64,000 nucleotides of DNA, taken from positions 1 to 64,000 of the forward strand of contig DIWR01000018.1 of assembly GCA_002428495.1 (NCBI GenBank). Reading direction: 5' to 3'. The DNA comes from Synergistaceae bacterium UBA6101. Its GTDB lineage: Bacteria > Synergistota > Synergistia > Synergistales > Synergistaceae. Below the pieces are notes generated by a model. It was not told the origin of the DNA. It worked only from the letters and a program-made list of their open reading frames with translations, and ran no database searches. This document shows, one piece after another, positions 30,605 to 40,264 of this stretch; position 1 is the stretch's first letter, and each line of letters starts with the position of its first letter. The translations under genes were made by a program, and so were the position numbers.

Positions 30605-32729
30605 TGCATTACATGAATCAGGTTCTTTTTTCGGGAAGCAGGGAAAACTTTTTGAAAAACAGGGGGAGTCGACAGACCTTGCACTGATGGTCGATGCACT
30701 GGCACAGGAAGAAAGCTCTCCCTGGGATGCCAGCAGAATAAGGGATGCCCTTATAATCGAAGCCGGGGTTGATCCGGCTACCGCCGAAGGGATAGCCATC
30801 GAGGTCGAAGAGGAGCTGCTCAGGTTTGAGAGAAGCCATGTCACAACAACGATCATACGTGAAATGGTCAACGTCAAGCTTTTTCAGCGGGGTCTGGGAG
30901 CGAAACTGGCGGATCACAGCAGGATAGGTCTGCCTGTTCACGACCTTGAGAAAATGATGCTGACCAAAAATAAGGAGAACAGCAATACAAGCCATAATCC
31001 TGAATCCATAAATTTATCCATAGCGGAGATGGTCCTTAAAGAATATGCCCTAACAAAGGTCTTCACAAAAGATATAGCAGACGCCCATCTCAAGGGAGAT
31101 ATCCATCTCCATGATCTGGGCATGGTCAATCGCCCTTACTGTTCAGGGCAGAGTGTTGCATATGTTGCCCGTTACGGTCTTAATATTCCTTCCATAACCA
31201 GCGTATCCAATCCGGCTAAGCATGCTGACGTCCTTCTTGCCCACATACTTAAAATGACTTCTGTACTGCAGAACCATTTTGCGGGAGCGATAGGATGGGA
31301 TGCGATCAACATGTACTTCGCACCTTATCTTGTAGGATGGACATATGAACAGCACAAGCAGCTAGCGCAGCAGCTGATATTTGAATTCAACCAGCTGGCA
31401 GGTGGCAGGGGCGGTCAGGTGGCATTTACCGACATTAATCTCTACTATGAGATCCCCAACCATTTCAGAGATGTCCCCGCGATAGGCCCGGGTGGAAAAT
31501 TCACGGGCAAGACCTATGCTGATTACGATGCCGAGTCAAAACTGTTCCTCAAAGCTCTCTTTGATGTATACATGGGTGGTGACAGCAGAGGACAGCCATT
31601 CTTCTTCCCAAAACCGTTGCTGCACATCACTGACTATTTCTTTAAAGAGCCAGGATGGCAGGAATTACTGGATCAGGCCTGTGAGCTTTCTTCAGAGAAG
31701 GGCAACACGTACTTTGTCTTTGACCGCGGCGGCGTAGCAAAGCTCTCGGAATGCTGCAGGCTCTCTTTCGAGCTGACTCCGGAGGATCTTGACGAGGCAA
31801 AACATCCATGGAAGATGCGTTACTGTGCTCTTCAAAACATTACTTTGAACCTTCCCAGAGCGGCATACAGGTGCAATGGTGACGAAGAGACCCTTTTTGA
31901 GATAATCGACGAAGAGATGGAACTGGCCGCTAAAGCGCATCTGCAGAAAAGGGCGTTTATAAAGAGCATTCTTGACCTGGGCCTGCATGGCCCTCTTGCA
32001 GCCCTATGCGTTTCACATGACGGCGAAGGTTATCTTAGAATGAGAAAGGCCAGCCATCTTATAGGTATACTTGGTCTGAATGAAATGGTAGAGGCTGTTA
32101 CAGGATGTCAGCTCCACGAGAGCGAGCATGCGGAACAGCTCGGCAAGGCGGTCATACAGTATATGGATCTCAAGTGCCAGCAGCTGTCGGAAAGACTTGG
32201 CCTCAAGATCGTCCTTGAACAGACGCCGGCGGAGAGCACAGCGCTTCGTTTTGCAAAGCTTGACCTGCGAGCCTATCCCGATATTGCCCGCAAGTATATC
32301 AAAGGCAGTTTCGACACAGGCGAAATATACTATACAAACAGCACTCACCTGAACTACAAACTGGTACAGGACCCGATCGACAAAGTGACGAGAGAGGGTG
32401 TTCTTCATCCTATGATAAAGGCTGGCGCTATCACCCATGTCTGGATGGGAGAACATAAACCGGATCCCAAGGCGCTTGCTTCGTTTGTGATCAAAACATT
32501 CAGACATACAGAAAACGCCCAGGTGGCGTTCAGCCCTGAATTTACCATCTGCAACGAATGCAACCATATCGAGAGGGGACTTTCTGATTCCTGTTCGAGA
32601 TGCGGGTCAGATGATGTTGACGGCATAACCAGAGTGACAGGTTATTTTACAAGGACTTCATCCTGGAATGCCGGCAAAAGAGGCGAACTCAGGGACAGGG
32701 CAAGAGGTCCGGTAAAAGCGCCGGTATGA
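30594..32729 (+). CDS. nrdD: Anaerobic (class III) ribonucleoside-triphosphate reductase NrdD
   Basis: NrdD is an oxygen-sensitive glycyl-radical enzyme that makes deoxyribonucleotides in anaerobes. An N-terminal ATP-cone (about residues 20-100) precedes the catalytic barrel. Near the C-terminus lie a four-cysteine zinc site (CNEC and CSRC, about 654-673) and the glycyl-radical motif RVTGYF with Gly683. It has 711 residues. The stop overlaps the start of nrdG, its activase. No aerobic reductase is seen in the window. Confidence 0.94.
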   Translation: MANDALHESGSFFGKQGKLFEKQGESTDLALMVDALAQEESSPWDASRIRDALIIEAGVDPATAEGIAIEVEEELLRFERSHVTTTIIREMVNVKLFQRGLGAKLADHSRIGLPVHDLEKMMLTKNKENSNTSHNPESINLSIAEMVLKEYALTKVFTKDIADAHLKGDIHLHDLGMVNRPYCSGQSVAYVARYGLNIPSITSVSNPAKHADVLLAHILKMTSVLQNHFAGAIGWDAINMYFAPYLVGWTYEQHKQLAQQLIFEFNQLAGGRGGQVAFTDINLYYEIPNHFRDVPAIGPGGKFTGKTYADYDAESKLFLKALFDVYMGGDSRGQPFFFPKPLLHITDYFFKEPGWQELLDQACELSSEKGNTYFVFDRGGVAKLSECCRLSFELTPEDLDEAKHPWKMRYCALQNITLNLPRAAYRCNGDEETLFEIIDEEMELAAKAHLQKRAFIKSILDLGLHGPLAALCVSHDGEGYLRMRKASHLIGILGLNEMVEAVTGCQLHESEHAEQLGKAVIQYMDLKCQQLSERLGLKIVLEQTPAESTALRFAKLDLRAYPDIARKYIKGSFDTGEIYYTNSTHLNYKLVQDPIDKVTREGVLHPMIKAGAITHVWMGEHKPDPKALASFVIKTFRHTENAQVAFSPEFTICNECNHIERGLSDSCSRCGSDDVDGITRVTGYFTRTSSWNAGKRGELRDRARGPVKAPV

Positions 32730-33424
32730 GTAAGAGGGAAGATATGAAACGGTATACTGCGGGGGGATATCTCCCCGCATCTTTTTTAGACTGGGACGGT
32801 CATGTATCCGCAGTAGTCTTTACTTCCGGATGCAATTTCAGATGCCCATGGTGCCATAACAGCGAACTTGTCCTCCAACAGACAGACCCGATCGAATTGA
32901 ACATTATCATTGATGACATTTGCAGAAGAATCAATTTCCTTGACGGAGTAGTCCTGACAGGAGGTGAGCCCTGTTTATGGGATGGGCTCTTTGATTTCCT
33001 TCGAATGATGAAAGAATTGAAAATAAGCGTAAAACTTGACACGAACGGATCAATGCCGGACATTCTGGGCAAAGTACTTGAAGAGGGACTGGCAGATAAC
33101 GTTGCAATGGATGTGAAAGCCCCTCTCAATAAAGTGGCTCTTAAGAGAGTCACAGGTGTTGATGTTGATCCCGAGAAGATAAAGAGAAGCATCGATATAA
33201 TAAAAAGGTCTGTTCCTGCTTATGAATTCAGGACCACTTTTATAGATGGGCTGCTTACGATTGAGGATATGAACGAGATAAGAAAAGAACTGGGAGATGA
33301 CGCTCATTGGATAATACAGGTCTTCAGGCCCGTCAATTGTCTTGATCCCAGTTACTGCGCGTTTCCTGCAGCAGATGCCGAGAAGCTGAGGGAGAAATTC
33401 CTCGGCATAAAGGTGAGAGGATAA
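32726..33424 (+). CDS. nrdG: Anaerobic ribonucleotide reductase activating enzyme (radical SAM)
   Basis: This radical-SAM enzyme installs the glycyl radical on NrdD. The cluster motif is C36-x3-C40-x2-C43 (GCNFRCPWCHN), followed by VVLTGGEPCLW. At 232 residues it is of the longer NrdG2/PFL-activase-like type that accompanies bacterial NrdD proteins with a C-terminal zinc site. It overlaps nrdD by four bases. Confidence 0.92.
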   Translation: MSKREDMKRYTAGGYLPASFLDWDGHVSAVVFTSGCNFRCPWCHNSELVLQQTDPIELNIIIDDICRRINFLDGVVLTGGEPCLWDGLFDFLRMMKELKISVKLDTNGSMPDILGKVLEEGLADNVAMDVKAPLNKVALKRVTGVDVDPEKIKRSIDIIKRSVPAYEFRTTFIDGLLTIEDMNEIRKELGDDAHWIIQVFRPVNCLDPSYCAFPAADAEKLREKFLGIKVRG

Positions 33425-33526
33425 TGATGAAAAAGATCAGTGAATGAGTTATAATTGTCGGCGCATAAGCACAATTTTTACGGCTTCTGTAATCTAAAAA
33501 TCCAGTTGAGAAGAGGGTGTTCTGCA

Positions 33527-34660
33527 GTGAAGTTAACAAAGAAAATTTTAGTGGCTTTTTGTGTCGTACTTGTCATGGCCGGAATGGCAATGGCAGCGGA
33601 TACGGTGAAAATTGGAGTTTACCTCCCTGTAACAGGAGGAAACGCCATCGGAGGACAGCTTGAGCTTGATGGTGTGAAACTGGCGCATAAGGAAGCCCCG
33701 ACCGTATTGGGCAAAAAGGTCGAGATCATATTTGTTGACAACAAGAGCGATAAAGTTGAAGCGGCAAATGCAGTTAAGAGGCTTGTCGACAAGGAAAAAG
33801 TCAACGCCATAATAGGCACATATGGTTCTTCCCTTGCCATGGCCGGCGGAGAAGTTGCAGAAAAGGCGCGCATCCCGATGGTAGGCACGTCCTGCACCAA
33901 CCCGCTTGTTACCCAGGGCAAAAAGTATGTTTTCCGCGTTTGCTTTATAGACCCCTTCCAGGGAGCAGGCGCTGCCGCCTTCGCGAAGGAAGAGCTGAAA
34001 GCCAAAACTGCAGCATGCCTCATCGAAGTCACAGAAGACTACAGCGTAGGTCTTGCTTCATTCTTTGAGCGCAATTTTACTAAAAACGGCGGGAAAATAG
34101 TTTCAAAACTCAACTATCAGAAGGGTGATCAGGATTTCACAGCACAGCTGACAGAGATCATCAGTAAGAACCCCGATGTCCTTTACATCCCTGCCAACTT
34201 TGCTGAAGGCGCGATCATCATGCGTCAGGCAAGAGAACTTGGTGCCAAGTTCAAGATCCTTGGCGGCGATGCTATGGACAACCCCGAAATAGTCAAGATC
34301 GGCGGAGATTCTGTCGAAGGTTTCAGCTATACCACATTCGCTTATGCTCCTGAAATGCCGAACATGAGCCCCATAGCTAAGAAATTCACAGAAAACTGGA
34401 AGAAGGCTTTCCCGGGCAAAGACCCGAACGCACTTACAGCTTGCGGTTATGACAGCTACATGCTTATCCTCGACGCCATCAAGCGCGCGAACAGCGATGA
34501 TCCCGAGAAGATCACAGCAGCGATCGCAGCTACAAAGAACTTCCCGGGAGTCACCGGAAACACTACGATCAACGCTTCCCATGATGCAGAGAAATCTGTC
34601 GGTATAATGCAGATCAAAAACGGGAAGAGGATATTCCTTACCGTAGTAGAACCTAAATAA
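33527..34660 (+). CDS. livK: Branched-chain amino-acid ABC transporter, periplasmic binding protein (second system)
   Basis: This is the receptor of a second LIV-type importer. The GTG at 33527 begins a signal peptide (MKLTKKILVAFCVVLVMAGMA, cleavage after AMA) and is preceded by GAGGG; a longer frame from 33455 would bury the signal peptide and is rejected. The mature part starts ADTVKIGVYLPVTGG and has the type I binding fold. It has 377 residues and is only moderately like the receptor at 412, so a different ligand is likely. An attenuator-like terminator separates it from its permease genes. Confidence 0.93.
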   Translation: MKLTKKILVAFCVVLVMAGMAMAADTVKIGVYLPVTGGNAIGGQLELDGVKLAHKEAPTVLGKKVEIIFVDNKSDKVEAANAVKRLVDKEKVNAIIGTYGSSLAMAGGEVAEKARIPMVGTSCTNPLVTQGKKYVFRVCFIDPFQGAGAAAFAKEELKAKTAACLIEVTEDYSVGLASFFERNFTKNGGKIVSKLNYQKGDQDFTAQLTEIISKNPDVLYIPANFAEGAIIMRQARELGAKFKILGGDAMDNPEIVKIGGDSVEGFSYTTFAYAPEMPNMSPIAKKFTENWKKAFPGKDPNALTACGYDSYMLILDAIKRANSDDPEKITAAIAATKNFPGVTGNTTINASHDAEKSVGIMQIKNGKRIFLTVVEPK

Positions 34661-34689
34661 ATTTTAACGACTTAAGCTCCTAACATGGG

Positions 34690-34715
34690 GGGGAGGGATA
34701 TACCCTCCCCTTTTT
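34690..34715 (+). terminator. Terminator/attenuator between livK and livH of the second LIV operon
   Basis: GGGGAGGG (34690-34697) pairs with CCCTCCCC (34703-34710) across a 5-base loop and is followed by TTTTT. Because the permease genes follow in the same direction with no clear new promoter, it probably works as a partial terminator favouring the receptor. Confidence 0.8.
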
Positions 34716-34735
34716 CGAGAGCGGGGAGAATAGTT

Positions 34736-35629
34736 ATGACTTTGGATATGTTTATTCAGCACACATTCAACGCGTTGACGCTGGGAAGTCTTTATGGACT
34801 TATTGCCATTGGTTATACGATGGTTTACGGCATTCTCAGACTGATCAATTTTGCACACGGCGACATCTTTATGATAAGCGCCTATTTTGTTTTCTTCGGG
34901 ATCACCCTCCTCAATCTTCCATGGGTCGCGGCAGTCATCCTGTCTATCGCGGGTACTGCCCTTTTCGGTGTAATGGTAGACCGGATCGCTTACAGGCCCT
35001 TACGAGATGCTCCGAGGATATCGGCACTTATAAGTGCAATAGGAGTTTCATTTTTTATTGAAAATATATGCCTGGTCCTTTTTACAGGAGTTCCCAAACC
35101 GATGCCCAGGCTTGAAATGCTCGTAACTGTCATGCAGTTTGGCAATATAAGGATCCTTCCCCTGGCAATATTTGTTCCTGTAAGTTCTTTCCTGCTTGTC
35201 GCGGGACTTCTATGGATACTTTACAGGACTCCTCCCGGATTAGCCATGCGGGCGATATCAAAAGACATAGAAACTACGCGTCTCATGGGAGTGAGAGTGG
35301 ACAGGATAATAGCTCTCACATTCGCCATAGGTTCAGCCCTTGCTGCGGCAGCAGGTATCATGTGGGCGCTCAGGTATCCGCAGATACATCCTTTTATGGG
35401 GGTATTCCCCGGATTCAAAGCCTTTATAGCGGCAGTATTGGGTGGGATAGGCTCTGTTCAGGGAGCAATGATAGGCGGACTTCTGCTCGGTTTTATAGAG
35501 ATCATGATAATTGCCTTCTTCCCGGAACTTTCTGGTTACAGGGATGCTTTCGCATTTGTGTTGCTGATAATGATACTCTTTGTTAAACCTACGGGGCTCA
35601 TGGGAGAAAAACTGGAGGACAAGATATGA
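34736..35629 (+). CDS. livH: Branched-chain amino-acid ABC transporter permease LivH (second system)
   Basis: This is a membrane subunit with about eight helices. The LivH start is FIQHTFNALTLGSLYGLIAIG, followed by INFAHGDIFMISAY and the loop AAVLGGIGSVQGAMIGGLLLG. The ATG at 34736 is chosen because it follows GCGGGGAG and begins at the usual place; an upstream frame start at 34685 lies in the terminator. The protein has 297 residues. Its stop overlaps the start of livM. Confidence 0.92.
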   Translation: MTLDMFIQHTFNALTLGSLYGLIAIGYTMVYGILRLINFAHGDIFMISAYFVFFGITLLNLPWVAAVILSIAGTALFGVMVDRIAYRPLRDAPRISALISAIGVSFFIENICLVLFTGVPKPMPRLEMLVTVMQFGNIRILPLAIFVPVSSFLLVAGLLWILYRTPPGLAMRAISKDIETTRLMGVRVDRIIALTFAIGSALAAAAGIMWALRYPQIHPFMGVFPGFKAFIAAVLGGIGSVQGAMIGGLLLGFIEIMIIAFFPELSGYRDAFAFVLLIMILFVKPTGLMGEKLEDKI

Positions 35630-36672
35630 TGGAGAAAAAGACAAAAATCATTCTTAACCTTCTGCTGACACTTCTGCTTGCGCTTTTCCTCTGGTGGGCC
35701 AATGGAAATCTGGATGGATACAAGATCCAGGTCCTCAACCTGATCGCGGTGAACGCGATCTTAGCACTCAGCCTGAACCTGATCTACGGTTTTACGGGGA
35801 TGTTCTCGCTGGGGCACGCAGGTTTTATGGCTATAGGTGCCTATGTCAGCGCCATTCTCATCCTTCCTGCGGCACAGAAGGAGATGATGTATATCCTGGA
35901 GCCCATAATCTGGCCCTTCTCAGTCCTTGAAGCTCCGTTTTTCATCTCTGTCCTTGCAGGCGGACTTATCGCTGCACTTCTGGGCCTTCTGATCGCGCTT
36001 CCGGTTCTTCGCCTTGGCGGAGACTATCTTGGGATCGCTACTCTTGGATTTGCTGAAATAATCAGGGTCGTCTTTACAAATATCACGCCGGTCACAAACG
36101 GAGCACTGGGGCTAAAAGGGATACCCCCCTATGCCAACCTTGGCTGGAATTATTTTTGGTGTGTCCTGACTTTTTTTGTGATCGTCAAACTGCTCTCAAG
36201 CAATTTCGGCAACTGTCTGAGAGCTATACGTGACGATGAAGTGGCTGCAAAAGCGATGGGAATAAACACTTTCAAGTGCAGGGCGATATCTTTTGCCGTG
36301 GGCGCTTTTTTTGCAGGCGTCGGAGGGGCTTTGATGGGAAGCCTGATAACTACGATAGACCCCAAGATGTTCAACTTCCAGCTGACATTCAATATCCTTA
36401 TGATCGTTGTTGCCGGAGGACTGGGTTCAATTACGGGCTCAATGGTAGGCGCGGTCGTGATAACAGTACTTCTTGAATGGCTTAGGTTTGTGGAAGACAC
36501 GATAGAGATCGGCTCTTTCGTACTTGTCGGCATTCCCGGGATGAGGATGGTAATATTCTCACTCGTACTTCTCTTAATTATTCTCTACCGCAGGGAAGGG
36601 ATAATCGGAGGGTATGAATTCAGCTGGGACAGCGTTATCAGACGATTTGGCAGTAAAAAGGAGGACGAATAG
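35626..36672 (+). CDS. livM: Branched-chain amino-acid ABC transporter permease LivM (second system)
   Basis: This is the second membrane subunit, 348 residues with about ten helices. Motifs are YGFTGMFSLGHAGFMAIGAYVSA, GGDYLGIATLGFAEIIR and VVAGGLGSITGSMVGA. It is longer than the first-system LivM by an extra N-terminal helix and a periplasmic insert (residues 85-110). The start (ATG at 35626 or 35629) overlaps the livH stop. The next gene begins directly after its stop. Confidence 0.92.
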   Translation: MMEKKTKIILNLLLTLLLALFLWWANGNLDGYKIQVLNLIAVNAILALSLNLIYGFTGMFSLGHAGFMAIGAYVSAILILPAAQKEMMYILEPIIWPFSVLEAPFFISVLAGGLIAALLGLLIALPVLRLGGDYLGIATLGFAEIIRVVFTNITPVTNGALGLKGIPPYANLGWNYFWCVLTFFVIVKLLSSNFGNCLRAIRDDEVAAKAMGINTFKCRAISFAVGAFFAGVGGALMGSLITTIDPKMFNFQLTFNILMIVVAGGLGSITGSMVGAVVITVLLEWLRFVEDTIEIGSFVLVGIPGMRMVIFSLVLLLIILYRREGIIGGYEFSWDSVIRRFGSKKEDE

Positions 36673-37461
36673 ATGGGCAGATCCGTTCTCAGGACAGAAA
36701 ATGTAACGATAAGATTTGGCGGACTGACCGCTGTTGGTGACTTCAACATAGATATCGAAGAGGGAAGCATCTCCAGTCTGATAGGTCCCAACGGAGCGGG
36801 AAAGACTACCTGTTTCAACATAATAACCGGCTTTTACACTCCCACGGAGGGAAAGGTCATATTCATGGATGATGACATTACAGGCATGAAGCCTCATGAT
36901 GTCTGTAAAGCCGGAATAGCAAGGACGTTCCAGAATATAAGGCTTTTTGCGGGGGGCACAGTTCTGCAGAATGTAATGACCGCCTGCTGGGTACGTCAGA
37001 AATCCCCCTGGTGGACAGCACCACTTATGCTTCCCGGTTTTCTCAGGGAAGAACGTGAGATAAGGGAAAAGTCGATGGAACTGCTCAAAGCAGTCGGCCT
37101 GGGACACCTCTCAAAAGAGATAGCCACAGGACTTCCCTATGGGGCCCAAAGGAGGCTTGAGATCGCAAGGGCGCTGGCAACGGAACCCAAACTCCTTTTG
37201 CTTGACGAACCTGCTGCAGGAATGAATCCTCAGGAAAGCCAGGAACTGATGAATTTTATAAGGCAGATAAGAGATAAATTTAACTTGACCATCTTTCTGA
37301 TAGAGCATGACATGAAGGTCGTTATGGGAGTATCTGAATGGATAAGGGTCCTTGACTACGGTCAGCTCATTGCTGAAGGAACTCCCGCAGAGATCCGCTC
37401 GAACTGCAAAGTGATCGAGGCATACCTCGGGAAGGAGGCCGTTGCCTGTGCTGAAGATTGA
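36673..37461 (+). CDS. livG: Branched-chain amino-acid ABC transporter ATP-binding protein LivG (second system)
   Basis: This is the LivG ATPase, with Walker A GPNGAGKTT near residues 38-46, signature LPYGAQRRLEIARAL, Walker B LLLLDEPAAGMN and FLIEHDMKVVM as the switch histidine. It has 262 residues. It starts immediately after the livM stop and overlaps the start of livF, giving a fully coupled HMGF order. Confidence 0.93.
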   Translation: MGRSVLRTENVTIRFGGLTAVGDFNIDIEEGSISSLIGPNGAGKTTCFNIITGFYTPTEGKVIFMDDDITGMKPHDVCKAGIARTFQNIRLFAGGTVLQNVMTACWVRQKSPWWTAPLMLPGFLREEREIREKSMELLKAVGLGHLSKEIATGLPYGAQRRLEIARALATEPKLLLLDEPAAGMNPQESQELMNFIRQIRDKFNLTIFLIEHDMKVVMGVSEWIRVLDYGQLIAEGTPAEIRSNCKVIEAYLGKEAVACAED

Positions 37462-38152
37462 AAATCTTAATGTGCGTTACGGAGGGATCCATGCTATCCG
37501 CGGTATATCACTTGAAGTTCCCATCGGTAAGATCGTTACTCTGATCGGTGCAAACGGCGCCGGTAAAAGCAGCACACTGAGATCTGTGGCGGGCCTGGTC
37601 AAGAACAAGACGGGAAACATCTCATGGAAAGGCAAAAACATCTTTGGTCTCCTGCCGGAAGAGATACTGATGTCCGGTATAGCTTTATGTCCCGAAGGCC
37701 GCCGAATATTCCCTCAGCTTACAGTTCTTGAAAATCTCAAGCTTGGAGGATACTCGCGCAAAGACAAGTCAGGACTTGAAGAATCTATAGAGAGGGCCTT
37801 CACGCTCTTCCCCAGGCTGAAAGAGAGAGCCTGGCAGAAGGGAGGGACACTCTCAGGTGGAGAACAGCAGATGCTTGCGCTTGCGCGGGCCCTGATGAGC
37901 GATCCCGAACTGATCATGATGGATGAACCCTCTCTTGGACTGGCTCCGCTTTTAGTTCAGGAGGTATTTGACATTATCCGGGAGATCAACAAAGAGGGTA
38001 AAACCATACTTCTTGTTGAACAGAACGCATTTGGAGCTTTGAAAGTAGCAGATTATGCTTATGTCCTTGAGGTGGGTGCGATCACACTTGAAGGCAAGGG
38101 CACTGATCTTCTTAAAGACAAACGTGTAATAGATGCTTATCTTGGAGGATGA
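37448..38152 (+). CDS. livF: Branched-chain amino-acid ABC transporter ATP-binding protein LivF (second system)
   Basis: This is the LivF ATPase, with Walker A GANGAGKSS, signature LSGGEQQMLALARAL and Walker B IMMDEPSLGLAP. The GTG at 37448 gives the usual start MLKIENLNVRYGGIHAI and lies 9 bases after AAGGAGG (37432-37438). The in-frame TTG at 37442 would be only three bases from it. It has 234 residues and is the last gene of the second LIV operon. Confidence 0.92.
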   Translation: MLKIENLNVRYGGIHAIRGISLEVPIGKIVTLIGANGAGKSSTLRSVAGLVKNKTGNISWKGKNIFGLLPEEILMSGIALCPEGRRIFPQLTVLENLKLGGYSRKDKSGLEESIERAFTLFPRLKERAWQKGGTLSGGEQQMLALARALMSDPELIMMDEPSLGLAPLLVQEVFDIIREINKEGKTILLVEQNAFGALKVADYAYVLEVGAITLEGKGTDLLKDKRVIDAYLGG

Positions 38153-38219
38153 CCATATTTAAACCGCATATCAGCTCCTAAGAAACAGAAAACACAATAT
38201 TTCTACAGCGGAGGAAGCC

Positions 38220-38771
38220 ATGAAAATACCTTCTGCAATGAATCTGCCAAACCTGCTCAGCATATCACGAGTTTTTCTTGTGCCGGTGGTGATGGTCTTT
38301 CTCACATTGCGTACCCAGTTTGGTTTTATTGAGGGAGTCAATATTGGCGACCTTCTTGCCGGGCTTGTATTTATTATCGCCTCTCTTACAGATGCCGCTG
38401 ACGGCTACATTGCCAGAAAGAGGGGCATAGTTACCAACCTTGGAAAGTTTATAGATCCTCTTGCGGACAAGATCATGGTGGTCGCAGTGCTGGTAGCGCT
38501 TGTGGATCTGCACAGAGTCCCCGCATGGATGGTAGTAGTCATAATAGCAAGAGAGTTTATCGTTACCGGGCTCAGGATGATAGCAGCCTCTGAAGGGGTA
38601 GTCATTGCTGCTTCCAAAGGAGGCAAACTTAAAACAGTGAGCCAGATCATAGGTATTATCCTGCTTATCTTTAACATCCCAGGCGGTCTGGCAGTAATGT
38701 GGATCGCTATGGCTCTTACTATATGGTCAGGCGGCGACTACCTTGTGAAATGTATTGACCTGCTTGATTAA
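38220..38771 (+). CDS. pgsA: CDP-diacylglycerol-glycerol-3-phosphate 3-phosphatidyltransferase
   Basis: PgsA makes phosphatidylglycerol phosphate in the inner membrane. The CDP-alcohol phosphatidyltransferase motif D-G-x2-A-R-x8-G-x3-D-x3-D is visible as DAADGYIARKRG, then LGKFIDPLADK. There are about five membrane helices and 183 residues. A good Shine-Dalgarno (GGAGG) precedes the ATG. It stands about 70 bases after the LIV operon without a visible terminator. Confidence 0.92.
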   Translation: MKIPSAMNLPNLLSISRVFLVPVVMVFLTLRTQFGFIEGVNIGDLLAGLVFIIASLTDAADGYIARKRGIVTNLGKFIDPLADKIMVVAVLVALVDLHRVPAWMVVVIIAREFIVTGLRMIAASEGVVIAASKGGKLKTVSQIIGIILLIFNIPGGLAVMWIAMALTIWSGGDYLVKCIDLLD

Positions 38772-38854
38772 ACTGACTCTTTTGATTTGTATTGATGGAC
38801 AGATGCAATATACATTTATTCAAAAATGTATTCCGGATAGAGGAGGAAGGTATT

Positions 38855-40081
38855 TTGAAGGACGAACTTTTTAAAACTATAGAAAAACTTGAGCCGCAGA
38901 TGGTCTCTCTCTTGTCGGATCTGGTGGAGATACCGGCGATAAGTCCTCTTGGCGGTGGTAATGGAGAATACAGAAAAGCCAGATTTATCTCAGAAAAACT
39001 TGAAGAAATGGGATTTGGCAAGCCTGAAATTTATAACTCACAGGATCCGCAAGCTGAAGAGGGTGTAAGACCAAATTTGATCGTTAAGATACCCGGGAAA
39101 ACCTCCTCTAAACGACTATGGATCGTATCACACATGGATGTGGTGCCTGAAGGCGACAGGAGCCTTTGGGAAACAGAGCCCTTCAAGGCCGTGGTAAAGG
39201 ATCGCAGAGTATATGGAAGGGGATCGAACGATAACTGTCAGGAACTTGTTTCATCCCTTTATGCTGCGGCAGCTTTGAGAGAAAATGATCTGCAGCCTGA
39301 ACATGATGTCTGTCTTTGCTTCGTAGCCGACGAAGAGGTCGGCAGCACTCACGGGATACAGTATCTCATCAGGCAGGGTCTTTTCAGTCCTGATGACCTT
39401 GTAATAGTTCCTGACGGAGGCAATGATCAGGGCAATTTCATAGAAATAGCTGAAAAGAGTATTTGCTGGATAGAGTTTACTGTGGAGGGGAAACAGGTGC
39501 ATGCAAGCACACCGCAGCTTGGCAGCAACGCATGCAGGGCGGCCAACGAATTTTCATGCTCGCTCGATATAGCGCTCCACAATGCTTTTCCGGATAAAGA
39601 CGATATTTTTGACCCGGGAGGTTCCACTTTTGAACCCACGAGGCGTAATGCAAACGTTCCGAATGTGAACACGGTGCCCGGACGGGATGTTTTTTGTTTT
39701 GACTGCAGGGTCCTGCCTAAGATTCCTCTGGAAGAAGTATTCAAAGTCGTCGATGCAGAGATCAGGAGAATCAAGGATAGAAGAAATGTAAAAATCACTT
39801 ACGATTTTTTACAGAGAGAGCAGGCTCCATCTTCGACACCTTCTGACTCTCCTGTAGTAGAGATCCTAAGAGATGCTATAAGGTGTGTTTACGATCTTGA
39901 GCCGCATGTTGGCGGAGTAGGCGGAGGCACTTGTGCCAAATATTTCAGAGATGAAGGTATCCCCGCTGTAGTATGGTGCCAGGAAGCAGATGTGGCGCAC
40001 ATGCCAAACGAGTACGCAGAAATAGACCACATGATCAACGAAGCTAAGGTCTTTGCGTTGATGATGCTCAATAAAAACTGA
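38855..40081 (+). CDS. M20-family metallopeptidase (diaminoacylase/dipeptidase type)
   Basis: This is a zinc-dependent exopeptidase or deacylase of the M20 family, cytoplasmic. Metal and catalytic motifs are VSHMDVVPEGD (H and D), the GRGSNDN segment, FVADEEVGS (the catalytic Glu pair) and the C-terminal histidine in DVAHMPNE. The TTG at 38855 is preferred because AGGAGGAAGG lies directly upstream; starts farther up lack a Shine-Dalgarno. It has 408 residues. It could process peptides or N-acyl amino acids as fermentation substrates, but the substrate is unknown. A terminator follows. Confidence 0.87.
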   Translation: MKDELFKTIEKLEPQMVSLLSDLVEIPAISPLGGGNGEYRKARFISEKLEEMGFGKPEIYNSQDPQAEEGVRPNLIVKIPGKTSSKRLWIVSHMDVVPEGDRSLWETEPFKAVVKDRRVYGRGSNDNCQELVSSLYAAAALRENDLQPEHDVCLCFVADEEVGSTHGIQYLIRQGLFSPDDLVIVPDGGNDQGNFIEIAEKSICWIEFTVEGKQVHASTPQLGSNACRAANEFSCSLDIALHNAFPDKDDIFDPGGSTFEPTRRNANVPNVNTVPGRDVFCFDCRVLPKIPLEEVFKVVDAEIRRIKDRRNVKITYDFLQREQAPSSTPSDSPVVEILRDAIRCVYDLEPHVGGVGGGTCAKYFRDEGIPAVVWCQEADVAHMPNEYAEIDHMINEAKVFALMMLNKN

Positions 40082-40110
40082 ACACTAAGAAGCCTGAGCA
40101 ATAATAGATC

Positions 40111-40146
40111 GAGCCGGCGCGGCATGTAACGCCGGCTCAATTTTTT
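40111..40146 (+). terminator. Rho-independent terminator before secA
   Basis: GAGCCGGCG (40111-40119) pairs with CGCCGGCTC (40130-40138), followed by AA and six T (40141-40146). Confidence 0.9.
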
Positions 40147-40170
40147 GATCTTTAAGTAGGTCATATTGCT

Positions 40171-40200
40171 TTGACTGCTCTATGCATAAAAGGATATAAT
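40171..40200 (+). promoter_or_regulatory. Strong sigma70-like promoter for secA
   Basis: TTGACT (40171-40176) and TATAAT (40195-40200) have an 18-base spacer, 64 bases ahead of the secA start and just after a terminator. Confidence 0.8.
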
Positions 40201-40264
40201 CAGCCGATGGGAAGAAATATCATCACAAAAGAATTGTTTTATGTTTTTGAGAGGTGGAGTTTTA

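Noticed and set aside
33455..33526. Longer N-terminus for the second LIV receptor
   Set aside because: It would place about 24 residues before a clear signal peptide; GTG 33527 has a proper ribosome site.
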